The notes under the pieces are model-generated. The model saw nothing but the letters and a program-made list of their open reading frames with translations, ran no database searches and was not told where the DNA came from. 64,000 nt of DNA from Ascoidea rubescens DSM 1968. Its lineage: Eukaryota > Ascomycota > Saccharomycetes > Ascoideales > Ascoideaceae. The position numbers were made by a program, and so were the translations under genes. Each line of letters opens with the position of its first letter. Positions within the stretch are counted from its first letter, which is position 1. Positions 63,057 to 64,000 of this stretch are shown in pieces. The stretch is from contig NW_017962913.1 of the NCBI RefSeq assembly GCF_001661345.1, positions 1,803,428-1,867,427 of the forward strand. Direction: 5' to 3'.

Positions 63057-63458
63057 AAGCATTGTCTGGAGCGATGCACTCCTCCAAAGGGCACTCCATA
63101 TAGCTGCTGATGTCTGGCTCAGAGAAACTCGTCTTATATACCTCTATACCTCTATACCCTTGATAGCCTCAATCCATTTTTTACGCTCTCAGCTCCAGTC
63201 CGAAACCGGCTTCACGGTTGCTTCCGGGTTCGCATGCGTGTGCGTCTGCATGAGCATGTGTATAACCAAAATGCATGTAGATGCAGTTCGCGTTATTGTA
63301 TCAACAAATATCAAATATAATCTCTATCAACCTCCTTATGAGCTGTCTGGTTTCTTTCTCTTTTATCTCTTCTTTGTCTTCCTAGATGCATTATAACAGC
63401 CGAATTCTAAGATTAATCTGATATTGTTGTTCACCGATTTGTTCCAGCTCAGTATTCC
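63057..63458. promoter_or_regulatory. STU2 3' flank and DBF4 promoter
   Basis: GC-richer around 63190-63275 (CGCATGCGTGTGCGTCTGC). No MCB (ACGCGT) box was seen. No gene. Confidence 0.4.
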
Positions 63459-64000
63459 ATGCTCTCCAACTCTAAGATTACTTCAAAAGTTTCTCAAGAC
63501 CTTATCAATGCTTCAAATAAATTCAAAACTAACAGGAATACCAATACCAATAACAAAATTTCCTCGAGCACAGTTTGTGCAAAGGATTTTAGCAAAAATA
63601 TTACAACATACAAAACTACAGATGTAGCCAAAACTGAGTTTCTTCAAAATTTAAATTTTTCAAAATCCAAAACTGATCCTTTTCGAGAATGGAGAATAGA
63701 ATGGTTGAATATATTGCCCAGATCTTATATTTATTTTGATTCAAGAACAGAAGAAAACCCAGTTTTAAAGGCCAACAAAAATGCTCTTTGTCAGTTTGAA
63801 AAGTATTTTGTATCATGTTTTAGAAAATTGAAGGCTAATATTGCTCCAACATTTCAACCAAACCAAACTACTATTATAATAACAATGAATAATTATAAGA
63901 AAAATCCTCAAAACTCGAATGATTTAATTTTTTCGGTTGCTGAAAAAAGAGAAATTAAAATTTGGGGATACGAAAAAACAAATCGATTTTTATTAAATTT
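63459..64000 (+). CDS. DBF4: Dbf4, regulatory subunit of Cdc7 kinase, 3' partial
   Basis: Open from ATG at 63459 to the window edge (180 codons and two bases). The diagnostic region is FREWRIEWLNILPRSYIYFD, the start of the Dbf4 N motif (modified BRCT), followed by LIFSVAEKREIKIWGYEKTN and RFLLN, matching the MKVWSYEKAARFL block of yeast Dbf4. Dbf4 activates Cdc7 to phosphorylate Mcm2-7 at origins. The M and C motifs lie beyond the window. A destruction box near the N-terminus was not identified. Confidence 0.88.
   Translation, partial: MLSNSKITSKVSQDLINASNKFKTNRNTNTNNKISSSTVCAKDFSKNITTYKTTDVAKTEFLQNLNFSKSKTDPFREWRIEWLNILPRSYIYFDSRTEENPVLKANKNALCQFEKYFVSCFRKLKANIAPTFQPNQTTIIITMNNYKKNPQNSNDLIFSVAEKREIKIWGYEKTNRFLLN

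Overview
The window is nuclear DNA from an ascomycete budding yeast (Saccharomycotina). It is AT-rich, gene-dense and rich in Asn-coding runs. Split genes use yeast-type splice signals (GTATGT or GTAAGT donors, TACTAAC-type branch points), and most introns lie within the first few codons. The proteins are typical yeast ones: Nuf2, Stu2, Snu23, Sip5, Dbf4, Hac1. CTG codons look very rare in the conserved genes. Two CTG codons in a DUF2015 gene include one at a position I remember as Ser in that family, so the lineage may be one with altered CUG decoding. This is an inference; the species is not identified. I saw no tRNA, rRNA, transposon, retroelement, CRISPR array or plasmid feature.

Layout, left to right. 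1-8 kb: a 5'-truncated Gbp2/Hrb1-type RNA-binding protein with two introns, a DUF2015 membrane protein, an unusual 573-residue repeat protein and a homocysteine S-methyltransferase. 8-11 kb: two tandem acetate/ammonium transporter paralogs (Ady2/Ato family) sharing an identical 508-bp core. 11-18 kb: a GC-rich block with unresolved membrane-protein-like frames, the tRNA-splicing endonuclease subunit SEN34, divergent RPS16 with a 923-nt intron, and RPP1. 18-30 kb: SIP5, a large Ser/Asn-rich membrane protein, NUF2 and HAC1. HAC1 has a complete predicted Ire1-type non-spliceosomal intron. 30-35.3 kb: two divergent GH45 endoglucanases, one with a single CBM1 and one with four tandem CBM1 modules. 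35.7-43 kb: AIM36, TIF34, SNU23, a SERF/4F5-type small protein, a coiled-coil protein with a 51-nt intron, RPL9 and a YeeE/YedE-type membrane protein. 43-64 kb: a TBC Rab-GAP, two Asn-rich proteins of unknown function, TPP1, MRPS8, a GT15 mannosyltransferase, an Asn-rich gene crossed by a long AAT tract holding an unresolved base, a PQ-loop vacuolar transporter, STU2, and the 5' part of DBF4 running off the edge.

Genes are mostly independent, and neighbours often share short divergent promoters (SEN34/RPS16, TIF34/SNU23, SERF/coiled-coil, TPP1/MRPS8, mannosyltransferase/Asn-rich gene). The only obvious functional grouping is the GH45 pair; both paralogous pairs (ATO and GH45) show patchy identity that suggests gene conversion. 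GC-rich islands sit upstream of many genes, most strikingly about 1 kb of GC-rich DNA upstream of HAC1. Positions, splice sites and motif calls were read by eye from the sequence. Family assignments come from remembered family signatures, not database searches.
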